Origin: Scytolyngbya sp. HA4215-MV1
GTDB taxonomy: Bacteria; Cyanobacteriota; Cyanobacteriia; Leptolyngbyales; Leptolyngbyaceae
Assembly: GCA_019359045.1 (NCBI GenBank)
Contig: JAHHIA010000010.1
Location: 62,001 to 126,000 of the forward strand
DNA length: 64,000 nt
Direction of reading: 5' to 3'
A program made the position numbers and the translations under genes. Below the pieces are notes generated by a model. The model ran no database searches, was not told where the DNA came from, and worked only from the letters and a program-made list of their open reading frames with translations. Each line of letters opens with the position of its first letter. Within the stretch, counting starts at the first letter, position 1. This document shows positions 37,701-45,192 of this stretch, one piece after another.

Positions 37701-39897
37701 AATCATTGCGATTGCCTCGCGGCGTGTCAAACTCCCAGCCGTTTGTTCCTCTGCCCAAAAAGAAGTTGCTAATCAAACTGGTAGAGGCGACTCCGCCGCT
37801 GGCGCCATCCGAAAAGGAAATGGGGACAAAATTGGTACTGCGATCGAGGGTTGCCTGCGTACCCGGATGGACGGTGCTGGCAAGACATGCCAGAGGATAA
37901 TCCCCCGCTAGTGCCCCATTTGTGTTGACATCCCACTGATAAACGGCTGTACTTTGAACCGCCGCCAGGTTGTCTCGTAGTGTGCGACGCTGGCGGGCTT
38001 CATGTTGACGATCTCCGGGAGTGTTGGATGTGCGATCGGGGGGATAGAGCGGATCGCCCCACATTTCAGGTAAGAGGGACGGGGTTGCTGTACTCGCAAC
38101 GGCTGGGAAGGGAGGCAATGGACTGCCAAAAGTTTGACCGCCCCCTCCAGAACTACCAGTCGTGTTATCCAGAGTGCTGCCATTGCCATTGTTATCTACA
38201 GGGGTCTCCCAGCCGTAAGGATTGCCCAATTCCAGGCGCTGTCCTACGATAAGCCGCAATCCTTCCACCCTGGCGCGTCGTTCCCAGTAACCATCTAGTC
38301 CCAGGTTCTCAGTTGCACCTGCGGGTGGGTCTTCGCGGGTCAGTTGTCCGCTTGGCTCTGTGGTTGGGGTGATGGGAGAGCCACTCCGGATGGGAATCCC
38401 TGTCTGTGTGACCCCATTTGCCAGATCCGGAAATGCACTGCTATAAACCGGTTTGGGACCATAGCGATTATCTGCCCGATAGGTATCGTCTAGGTAAGGG
38501 GTGGGGGATTTATCACTAAAAATCCGTTTTTGTTGGACAAAGTCAGTACTCATCCAGTTCGAGACGGAATTTGGTGGCGAGAAAGTGCCTCCCCGGGCAA
38601 CCGATTCATCTTTGGTGACAATTTTCACCGGATCTAAGGCGAGAGCAATGGTTCCAGCTGCTGGAGCCGAGGCGACGGAATCGTTAGAAGGAGTCAGGGG
38701 CGAATTGTTGGTCTTGGGTGCAACCCCCGCTCCTGCCCAGACATGGAAACTCGAACTGCCAACAAAGGTGTTGTCTTTGGTCGAGCCAGCAATGATTTGT
38801 CCACTGAAACCATTCGGCTCGTCCTTGGTAATAGTCACTTCAGAAGCCGATTGCTGATAGACACAAGAGCCTGGGGAGCTAATCATGTAGCCCTTAAATC
38901 GGTCGAGATTACTAGAGCCAATAATCAGGTTGCCCCGAGTGTGCATCGCCCCGTTCCAGTTGAAGACAGGTCCTGGGAAGATCTCTAAGTCATTGCGGAA
39001 CCAGGCTCCCCACTTGTTGCCTCGGTCAATTTGACGATCTTGCTGCAACTCTAAGGTTGTTACGGTGCGGTTGGTTGCATTGCCACCCACCACGACCGCA
39101 TTAATCTGAATCGATTTCAGGATCTTGGAAGAATTGGTGGAATCTGTATACCATCCCCCCTCCGGAGCGCGGGTCGCAACTGGACAATTGGCATTGGCAC
39201 TACTTCCCCCCAAGTTGACTGGACCTGTACGAGTGACTAATGCTGGTGCTTTGACATCGTCAGTGGATTGACGCACCGTAACCGTATTCCCAGTTCCATT
39301 GGAATCTCTAACGATAATGGAGTAAGCAATGGTTTCTAAAGTGCCATCTCCATTGGTATCAACCTGATAAGTCCAAGCATTATCAACCCCGATATCAAAA
39401 GTACTCCCTGCATTGATATTGACTCGTTTTTCGTCAGGTAGGGTATAAGGATCGCTCGTAGGATTAGAAGCGACTGCGGGCAGGTGAGAAAATCCGCCAG
39501 TCCCATTATTGAGCAGCAGGCTTTCTAGGTTGGCATCCGAAGGAATCCCGCCTGGCAGACGTGGATCTTTGCTCAGCATGTATTGAATCTTTGCTTTTGC
39601 CCGGTCCATGACAGGGGTGGCAGCATTGTAAATGACCGTTTGGGAGCGTTCGCCAATGGCTTGCGACGATCGGTTAAATGCCCGATAGGTCATTGCTCCT
39701 ACGGTTAAGGTGACGACCAACAAGAGCAAGACAGTGGTTGGCAAGACGAACCCGGCACTAGTAGAGCCAAATCTGCGTTGGGTTACCAGGGATACTCGTA
39801 GAAACCAGTTCACCATCTCCTTGGTGAGCGATCCGGATAGCTTTCGGACTTGTCGAAATAGTTTTTGGATGGCTTGAACGAGTTGACGGTTCGACAT
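34705..39897 (-). CDS. hpsA: Hormogonium polysaccharide biosynthesis protein HpsA
   Basis: 1730 residues. After a cytoplasmic stretch the phrase TSAGFVLPTTVLLLLVVTLTVGAMTYRAF forms one membrane segment, pilin-like but lacking Glu at +5. The rest is a very long Asn/Thr/Pro-rich extracellular region with repeated phrases such as GDFNHHSTDG-like and NNPVYIQGDF. Size, the single N-terminal anchor and the pseudopilin genes downstream match HpsA of Nostoc punctiforme, needed for polysaccharide release and hormogonium gliding. AGGAAGG lies before the ATG. Confidence 0.85.
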   Translation of the reverse strand: MSNRQLVQAIQKLFRQVRKLSGSLTKEMVNWFLRVSLVTQRRFGSTSAGFVLPTTVLLLLVVTLTVGAMTYRAFNRSSQAIGERSQTVIYNAATPVMDRAKAKIQYMLSKDPRLPGGIPSDANLESLLLNNGTGGFSHLPAVASNPTSDPYTLPDEKRVNINAGSTFDIGVDNAWTYQVDTNGDGTLETIAYSIIVRDSNGTGNTVTVRQSTDDVKAPALVTRTGPVNLGGSSANANCPVATRAPEGGWYTDSTNSSKILKSIQINAVVVGGNATNRTVTTLELQQDRQIDRGNKWGAWFRNDLEIFPGPVFNWNGAMHTRGNLIIGSSNLDRFKGYMISSPGSCVYQQSASEVTITKDEPNGFSGQIIAGSTKDNTFVGSSSFHVWAGAGVAPKTNNSPLTPSNDSVASAPAAGTIALALDPVKIVTKDESVARGGTFSPPNSVSNWMSTDFVQQKRIFSDKSPTPYLDDTYRADNRYGPKPVYSSAFPDLANGVTQTGIPIRSGSPITPTTEPSGQLTREDPPAGATENLGLDGYWERRARVEGLRLIVGQRLELGNPYGWETPVDNNGNGSTLDNTTGSSGGGGQTFGSPLPPFPAVASTATPSLLPEMWGDPLYPPDRTSNTPGDRQHEARQRRTLRDNLAAVQSTAVYQWDVNTNGALAGDYPLACLASTVHPGTQATLDRSTNFVPISFSDGASGGVASTSLISNFFLGRGTNGWEFDTPRGNRNDFLTDIRNSASDLRNALRNLSRFAGDPRGAFPAVQEPSIANGGTGRNIVHPYPRSTMWGDFSDLRRVVDLLDGVNPDGSTTSRTSYDILSPADKTTLQTAACTIGMLAYNVRTVESFNPANPGNQTIGTTTNTVNALTTLAQALSGMTDNTVTPALGSNDEIAPIVTNGAATQLWQKFRYSSLPPEAYIERLKQPPYNFAPDSAVVKLAELIYLNYQVRRDRLYGFRGSPAYLYEWDDGFSTLPNTRVPLACNPDDFSTVLSGSGALVRGMRLGLARLCGEVRFKSAISPSRVTGAADDANQPFRYDGIDIAPRFPSLYYLFPRVNHDHDGAVWDTTNGATNTPDGLYQAHGVSPKLLTPEEEASGTVLWTHDIDHRQPGNTNPTDRLGSGALVAATLTATAPYNPLLLSTQGTTETAFNPTVNLPPEPYVVDPNIRGVSATSDSTATVPSTFNYQKVDLATVQVLPRPVGSAPSTNRSDTIWTLPTATFIAGTTPNGIVNPAGNQIAIPFLDKALFNGREIMNVRVMDLDLDLMRRNKPTGSNDTLLPGLNNTNNSGIIYAFREDAIREDKIARPAATAMNATLGLSAPAWNPGATAANTTPTDPAVDSVNGISTKSVDYYGDPDRRPYGFRLRNGVDLRRAPGGTVDAANSPGVSFISDNPVYIQGDFNHHSTDGTAASGSRLEEFTNLLTQPNWDNFYLRTSAQIDQRFADRTQDSWRPTEIIADAITLLSSNFVDGTVEDGFRRTNNGTQSYSNQPRPTASAPTSLGASYYWVQENPWTTPTSFTAATAQNTSPIAVSRNGNPLYCETPARDANYVNSCTRIREWGINPTTGAVNGNYDTALSDQPQSAIATRMNAIIVSGIVPSRAQQSYGGFHNFPRFIQSWGIDLNISGAFLQLNFSNYATGPFDQDSYEPGLSPTSTESIPYYGPPARRWGYDVGLQYAPAGPVARRFITPGTSWTETYRELPIDDPYAKNLRCAVAPQTGQKIDPIATCP

Positions 39898-40577
39898 GAC
39901 ACCTTCCTACCAAAAAATCACAAAGATTAGAGAGAAATACAAAGTTTGGATTGTGACGAATTCGAGATTCAGCCACCCATCGACAGTGAACAAGAAAACT
40001 ATTTTTGAGCAAAATAAGAATTAATGCCGATCGCAGTTCTGATGACTTCATGGATCGAGATCAGGGATATTGCTGCGATCGCTTTCAAACAATTGTAAAG
40101 ATGAGAGAGTTGTCGTTGATTTGAATCGTTTTAGGCAATGTTAAATCACCTTGCTCAGAATAAAGCAGTCAGTTTCTAAAATTGCTACAAACACTGCGAT
40201 CAAATTGAGGTGGAATCAGTGCCCCAATCTTACCCATGGGGTTGGGGGGAGAGATCATCCGTTACAAAAACTGGAACAGTTGATGATGAAGCACTCGGTA
40301 AGCATCCTGTGCAACCCCAAAATAATTATTCAAAAAATATTGTCCTAAGGGCTTTACCCTGATATTTTGTAATGACTGCTTTTGCGATTTACAGCCGCTT
40401 TTATGTGCATGAGCCACGCTTAGACCTATTGACTCATCGACTCATCCACCAAACTCGGCTAACTTGTCCGCAAACTGCTGCAATACAACATCCCAAGCCC
40501 GAAATCTGCAAAAAAAAGATAAGGACAGATCTGTCCTTATCTTCTAAATAGTGATGAATTGTAATCAAAAGCTTTTA
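39898..40577. other. Intergenic region upstream of hpsA
   Basis: About 680 bases with no convincing gene. It must hold the hpsA promoter, but none was recognised with confidence. A perfect palindrome lies at 40516-40543 and the MITE starts at 40578. A 65-codon frame at 40151-40348 was rejected. Confidence 0.55.
40516..40543. repeat. Perfect 28-base palindrome
   Basis: Arms of 14 bases (centre AGATCT) with no loop. It stands 34 bases before the MITE. On the minus strand it is followed by a T-run (A-run on the plus strand at 40507-40517), so it could terminate minus-strand transcripts coming from rpmB. Confidence 0.75.
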
Positions 40578-40935
40578 GAGGATGTTTTAAAAGTCTTTTC
40601 GCAAGTAGTAACAGATACGATCCCCCTAAATCCCCGCGCTGGCGCGCCGCTGCGCTAGAAAAAAGGGAGACTTTGAGGCTGATCCCCCCTTTTTAAGCTA
40701 CGGTGTACAAACAAATCTCAGATTCAAGGCGAAACCCCTGGAGATCCCCCCAACCCCCCTTTGAAAAGGGGGGCTTCAGCACCCAAAGTCCCCCTTTTTA
40801 AGGGGGATTTAGGGGGATCAACCCACTCAATGACATCACTGATTACTCGTGTGTACACGGTAACCTTTTTAAGGGGGGCTAGGGGGGATCTCTGAGTGCT
40901 CAACCATCACAGCGAACACCTTTTCAAACACCCTC
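40578..40935. mobile_element. MITE-like element, family A, copy 2, with a second element nested inside
   Basis: Outer ends GAGGATGTTTTAAAAG and (reverse) GAGGGTGTTTGAAAAG match at 14 of 16 positions. The flanks are TTA at 40575-40577 and 40936-40938. Apart from the insert the sequence follows copy 1 at 17919-18096 from end to end. The right-hand TTA is, on the minus strand, the TAA stop of rpmB, so the element abuts that gene. Confidence 0.78.
40698..40863. mobile_element. Small inserted element nested in the MITE
   Basis: 166 bases flanked by the 10-base repeat CCTTTTTAAG (40688-40697 and 40864-40873), present only once in copy 1. Its ends CTACGGTGTACA and (reverse) TTACCGTGTACA match at 10 of 12. 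Inside are GC-rich palindromic pieces such as AACCCCCCTTTG with AAAGGGGGG. There is no gene. Ends, duplication and the empty site together indicate transposition of a second, unrelated MITE. Confidence 0.72.
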
Positions 40936-41172
40936 TTATAGGCGATTTAGGTCAATTCCTGCTTCCTTGGCTAGAGACTCTAGACTGCGATGCTCCAGCG
41001 TTTTGAGCGCTCTGGTGGATAACCGCAGGCGAACCCAACGATTGCCCTCTGCCCACCAGATCCGCTTCCACTGCAAATTCACTTCTTGCAGCTTCTTAGT
41101 ACGACGGTGAGAGTGGGAAACGGCGTAGGCGTTGTTCGCCTTCTTGCCGGTCAGTTGACATTTGCGAGACAT
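40936..41172 (-). CDS. rpmB: 50S ribosomal protein L28
   Basis: 78 residues: [34 protein letters not shown], then [16 protein letters not shown], the standard L28 fold. The length is usual. The stop codon TAA lies in the target duplication of the MITE at 40578-40935, so the native terminator region has been displaced by the element. Confidence 0.95.
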   Translation of the reverse strand: MSRKCQLTGKKANNAYAVSHSHRRTKKLQEVNLQWKRIWWAEGNRWVRLRLSTRALKTLEHRSLESLAKEAGIDLNRL

Positions 41173-41260
41173 GGGACTCTCCAGCGGTGATGTTGCAACA
41201 CGGCTCTCTATTGTACAGATAAATTCTACAAAGATGAAAGAGTTTTTGAGAAAAAGTGGC

Positions 41261-41328
41261 GAGGTGAAGGAATAGAGAGGTGAAGCAGCTGGAAAAGCCT
41301 CTCCTTCACCTCTCTATTCCTCTACCTC
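41261..41328 (-). terminator. Strong hairpin between htpG and rpmB
   Basis: Arms 41261-41285 and 41304-41328 match at 23 of 25 positions, with an 18-base loop. It is built of GAGGTGAAG-type repeats. Position after the htpG stop suggests a terminator or a repeat used as one. Confidence 0.75.
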
Positions 41329-41366
41329 TTCGCTATACTCAGTGTCAGCGATTAGACGTTGTTGTC

Positions 41367-43439
41367 CTACACCTTCTCGGTCAGATTGGTCAAAAGACGG
41401 TTCGATCGCTCCACAAACAACTTCATGCCATCGGCGTCAAAGCCCTTTTGCGCCATCAGTGCCAGATCATAAACATGCTGACAGATTTGAGTTGCCAAAG
41501 TGCCCGATGCAGACGCGCCATCGGGTTGAATTACACTTCCCTGACTGATGGTGACCAAATTTTGGATCAGTGGATGGGCGGTGTTCACTAAGAGGGTATG
41601 TTCTTCGGGAAACTGCATCGTTTGCTGTTGCATCAGTGCATTGAGTTCCTGAAGGCGACGCAAATGTTCAGGGAGAAGGACGATCGCGGGAGGTGTTCCT
41701 TTGGGGTCGTCTGACTTGAGCGCTTCTGTCCGAATCGTAATTTTGGGAAGGTTAAGGGCTTTCTGGAATAGCTCCTTGATCTGTTCACTCCGCGTCTGGT
41801 TGGTTTTGGGATCAACAATCTCAGCCGCTTTGTCTTTGTCGATCAGGGTGTCGTCTAGATCTGCATCCACCCGCGAGAATTTCACGTCTGGATGCTCTCG
41901 TTCCAGGAAGCTGACGAAGTGAGTATCGATGAAAGAGTCGAAGAACAACACTTCCAATCCCTGATTTTTGTGCAGTTCTACATAGGTTGCTTGGGAAACT
42001 TCATCAGTGCAGTAGAAAACCCGGTTTTCATGATGCGATTGGTTCCGCTCTAGATATTCTTTCAGCGTCGTATAGCCGGGAGATGATGGAGTATCTGGGT
42101 TGCTCTGAGTGGAAGGCGTGACATCTTGCCAGACATCCCCTTCGCCTGATTGCACTTCCACTTTTGGTGCATCCTGCTCTGCGATCGCAGTTGCCTGACC
42201 TCCACCGCCTTGCCAGGTGGTGCGGTAGATCAGAATATCCTCGACCTGTTTTTTGAACTTATCGTCATTAATCGAGCCAAACTTGACGAAAGTGCCGAGG
42301 TCTTGCCAACAGCGAATATATTCGGTGCGATCGTCGCGGTAAAGCTCCTTCAAGCGATCGCCGACTTTCTTGGCGATATAGTCCGCGATTCGCCGTACAG
42401 TGCGATCGTTCTGCAAAAAGCTGCGCGAAACGTTTAACGGAATGTCAACACTATCGATTACGCCCCTCAATGGGAGCAAGAACTTGGGAATGACTTCCTC
42501 ACAATTATCGCTAACAAACACCTGGTTGCAGAATAACTTGATTTGTCCTTTGCTGGTATCGACATCCGGTTTGAGCTTCGGAAAATAGAGAATGCCATTC
42601 ACAACAAAGGGATAATCCGTATTCAGGTGTACCCAAAGCAATGGCTCTTCTTGAAATGGGTAGAGATAGCGGTAAAACTCCAGGTAGTCTTCTTTGCTTA
42701 GTGAACTGGGTGATTCTTTCCAGGGGGCTTTTTGGCGGTTGATTTGCTCGGGCGCTTTTACCTCCGGCGGTGCCTCTCCTTCCTTCGGTGCCTCCCCTTC
42801 CTTCGGTGCCTCTTTGACATCTAGCTTGATGGCAAACGGCATGAAATCGCAGTATGTCTTGACCAACTGACGAATTCGGTAGGGTTCCAGGTACTCCTGC
42901 TCTTCATCCTGGATGGTCAACTTAATCGTGGTTCCCCGCGTCGCGCGGGAAGAGTCAGTCAGCTCAAACTCGGTGGAACCATCGCAAGACCAGTGAACGG
43001 GTTGTGCTCCTGCCTGGTAAGACAGGGTATCGATTTCTACCCGCGTTGCCACCATAAAAGACGAGTAGAACCCCAGCCCAAAGTGACCAATAATCTGCTC
43101 GTCGCTGCTGGCTTTGTATTTCTGGACAAATTCTTCTGCACTGGAGAACGCGACTTGGTTAATATATTTCTTGACCTCGTCGAGGGTCATGCCAATGCCA
43201 TTGTCGGTGACTGCCAGGGTTTTTTCCTGTTTGTCGATCGTAATCACAATCTCTGGTTCACCCAGATCGCCAGAAAATTCCCCTGAATGGGAGACCATTC
43301 GTAGCTTTTGAATCGCATCAACTGCGTTCGACACTAGCTCTCTGAGAAAAATTTCATGGTCAGAATAGAGCCATTTCTTGATAATGGGGAAAATATTCTC
43401 AGTATGAATACTGATGTTGCCCTTTTCCAAAGTGGTCAT
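41367..43439 (-). CDS. htpG: Hsp90-family chaperone HtpG
   Basis: 690 residues from MTTLEKGNISIHTENIFP. GHKL ATP-binding motifs: ELVSNAVDAIQKL (motif I), VTDNGIGMT (II) and GHFGLGFYSSFMV (III). The middle domain (RGVIDSVDIPLNVSRSFLQ) and C-terminal dimer domain follow. A short repeat APKEGE, three times in about 70 bases (42745-42815), lies in the linker after the N-terminal domain. HtpG is a heat- and light-stress chaperone in cyanobacteria. Confidence 0.95.
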   Translation of the reverse strand: MTTLEKGNISIHTENIFPIIKKWLYSDHEIFLRELVSNAVDAIQKLRMVSHSGEFSGDLGEPEIVITIDKQEKTLAVTDNGIGMTLDEVKKYINQVAFSSAEEFVQKYKASSDEQIIGHFGLGFYSSFMVATRVEIDTLSYQAGAQPVHWSCDGSTEFELTDSSRATRGTTIKLTIQDEEQEYLEPYRIRQLVKTYCDFMPFAIKLDVKEAPKEGEAPKEGEAPPEVKAPEQINRQKAPWKESPSSLSKEDYLEFYRYLYPFQEEPLLWVHLNTDYPFVVNGILYFPKLKPDVDTSKGQIKLFCNQVFVSDNCEEVIPKFLLPLRGVIDSVDIPLNVSRSFLQNDRTVRRIADYIAKKVGDRLKELYRDDRTEYIRCWQDLGTFVKFGSINDDKFKKQVEDILIYRTTWQGGGGQATAIAEQDAPKVEVQSGEGDVWQDVTPSTQSNPDTPSSPGYTTLKEYLERNQSHHENRVFYCTDEVSQATYVELHKNQGLEVLFFDSFIDTHFVSFLEREHPDVKFSRVDADLDDTLIDKDKAAEIVDPKTNQTRSEQIKELFQKALNLPKITIRTEALKSDDPKGTPPAIVLLPEHLRRLQELNALMQQQTMQFPEEHTLLVNTAHPLIQNLVTISQGSVIQPDGASASGTLATQICQHVYDLALMAQKGFDADGMKLFVERSNRLLTNLTEKV

Positions 43440-43760
43440 GGGTCTAACCTGGTTAATCAACTACACTAAAAAATCCGAAGCCAAAAAATCGGAGCCGAAT
43501 TCCATCCAACGCGTAAAACGAGTATGAAATCAGAAGATGGTCTTGATTACAAGCCCTGTTAAAAGAGCCTGCCAAACCAAATCCATCGACTTATTTAAAA
43601 CCCGATCAAATTGTGCAGGATGCGTTTCTATTCTAGTGAGAGGATAGCCGTCCGGTGCGAATTCGGATTTCCCTACCTGATCCGATATCTGAGAAATTAG
43701 GTGTTGAGATAGGAACGAATCGCATAGAATAGGAAGGTTGTCAAAAATTTAGCGAGCGAT
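43440..43760. other. Divergent intergenic region htpG-rpmF
   Basis: About 320 bases between divergent genes. It must contain promoters for both. No CIRCE-like element or clear hexamer pair was recognised. Confidence 0.5.
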
Positions 43761-43937
43761 ATGGCAGTTCCTAAGAAGAAAACCTCAAAATCGAAGCGAG
43801 ATTCGCGCAAGGCAACCTGGAAGCGCAAAGCTGCACTTCAAGCTCAAAGAGCATTGTCTTTAGGGAAGTCGATTTTGACTGGACGGGCGAGAGGCTTTGT
43901 CTATCCGACGAAGGATGAGGATACGGACGAAGAATAA
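43761..43937 (+). CDS. rpmF: 50S ribosomal protein L32
   Basis: 58 residues, [14 protein letters not shown] at the start and [27 protein letters not shown] in the body, the cyanobacterial L32 form; the tail is acidic (DEDTDEE). Short of the usual cutoff for open frames. It has no Cys zinc site. AGCGAGCG is upstream, and the ATG is unambiguous because of the MAVPKKK start. Confidence 0.93.
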   Translation: MAVPKKKTSKSKRDSRKATWKRKAALQAQRALSLGKSILTGRARGFVYPTKDEDTDEE

Positions 43938-44045
43938 TTGAGGGGTTGGGACGATCGTCAAACCCCTCAGACTGGATAAGATGAGAATTTCTGCTACATC
44001 AATTGAATGAAAGCGATTGGGTAAAAGCGATCCAGGTGTCGTTGT

Positions 44046-44642
44046 ATGTTAGGGAAATTTTTTCAGAAACCGGAGCAGGATCAAGCTGGACGAGTTCCGC
44101 CTGGTCAACATTTGGCAAAGGGCTTTCCGGTGCTGACTTATGGTCAAACGCCTGAAGTAAGCCGGGAAGACTGGCAACTGCGGGTGTGGGGACTCGCCAA
44201 GGAAAAGACCTTTAGCTGGTCTGATTTTATGGCAATGCCGCAACATGCCTTTACTGCCGATTTTCATTGCGTCACAACTTGGTCAAAGTTGGATGTGCAG
44301 TGGGTTGGGGTCAAAGTCACTGACTTCATGCAACAAGTTGAAGTTGACCCCAAAGCGGTGCATGTTATGCAACATTGCTATGGAGGTTACACTACCAATA
44401 TCGCGATAGAAGATTTTCTGAGAGAAGAAAACTTCTTTGCTTACCTTTTATTCGGAGAGGCGCTGCCCGCTGACCACGGTGGACCGATGCGCTTAGTGGT
44501 GCCGCATCTTTATGCCTGGAAGAGCGCCAAGTGGATTAATGGTCTGGAGTTTTTAGACCACACTGAATTGGGTTTTTGGGAAAGAAACGGCTACCATCAC
44601 CGAGGGGAACCTTGGGCAGAAGAGCGCTACAGCAGTCGTTGA
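44046..44642 (+). CDS. Sulfite-oxidase-like molybdopterin oxidoreductase
   Basis: 198 residues: only the molybdopterin domain of the SUOX/YedY family, no signal peptide, no haem domain. Cys in FHCVTTWSK is the molybdenum ligand; HCYGGYTTNIAIEDF, GEALPADHGGPMRLVVPHLYAWKSAKWI and LEFLDHTELGFWERNGYHHRG are the other family marks. Substrate unknown. A terminator-like hairpin follows at 44673. Confidence 0.85.
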   Translation: MLGKFFQKPEQDQAGRVPPGQHLAKGFPVLTYGQTPEVSREDWQLRVWGLAKEKTFSWSDFMAMPQHAFTADFHCVTTWSKLDVQWVGVKVTDFMQQVEVDPKAVHVMQHCYGGYTTNIAIEDFLREENFFAYLLFGEALPADHGGPMRLVVPHLYAWKSAKWINGLEFLDHTELGFWERNGYHHRGEPWAEERYSSR

Positions 44643-44672
44643 TGCCACATCGTATTGGAACAAGCTAGGAAG

Positions 44673-44714
44673 CCAAGGGTATTGAAAGCGTTTTTCGATG
44701 CCCTTGGTTTTTGG
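44673..44714 (+). terminator. Terminator candidate after the sulfite-oxidase-like gene
   Basis: Stem CCAAGGG with CCCTTGG, a long loop of 21 bases, and T-run after it. Thirty bases past the stop. Confidence 0.65.
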
Positions 44715-45192
44715 CGATTTTGCTCACACACTGTGTCTATACCATTTTGGTGTTTGGATGGGCATTTGGTATTTGGATGGGCCTAAAGCTTGGCGGCGTA
44801 TCAGAAACGGTAGCGACCCGATCGCACTTTTGGAATTGTAAAAACCTTTCTAAATAAGAAGTTCCAGCAATTTTTCTGCCTCGATCGCGGCTGCAATTGT
44901 GCTCACTTATCACACTTTTTCGTTTCTAGCTTGCGATTGGGTGAATGTTCTCTCTTTGGTGAAGCCGTTTGAATTTTGAGTTAAGAGTCGGTTTATTCGA
45001 GGAATCATCGAAGACTATGGGGGGCGTGAGTTTGTAGTATGGAGCGGGGTGGTTTGGTGTGACTCATCATGTTTGGCGTGATTTATCACCTTGCGGATGA
45101 CATATCTACCCCTTGCTTCCAGTGCTGCATCTATCTTCATCTTCTTAAATTCACCTTAGTAAGCCGCATCTACCTCCTTGAGACTAAACCCC
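44715..45192. other. Intergenic region upstream of the cyclase-TIR gene
   Basis: About 480 bases with no gene. It holds a tandem 19-base repeat (TTTGGTGTTTGGATGGGCA and a variant) at about 44748-44785. No promoter was called. Confidence 0.5.

Noticed and set aside
40151-40348. 65-codon frame upstream of hpsA
   Set aside because: No ribosome site and low-information composition; lies in a promoter-type region.
40741-40830. GC-rich palindromic pieces inside the nested element, considered as a terminator
   Set aside because: They lie inside the inserted element and match dispersed repeat types; no transcript clearly needs them.
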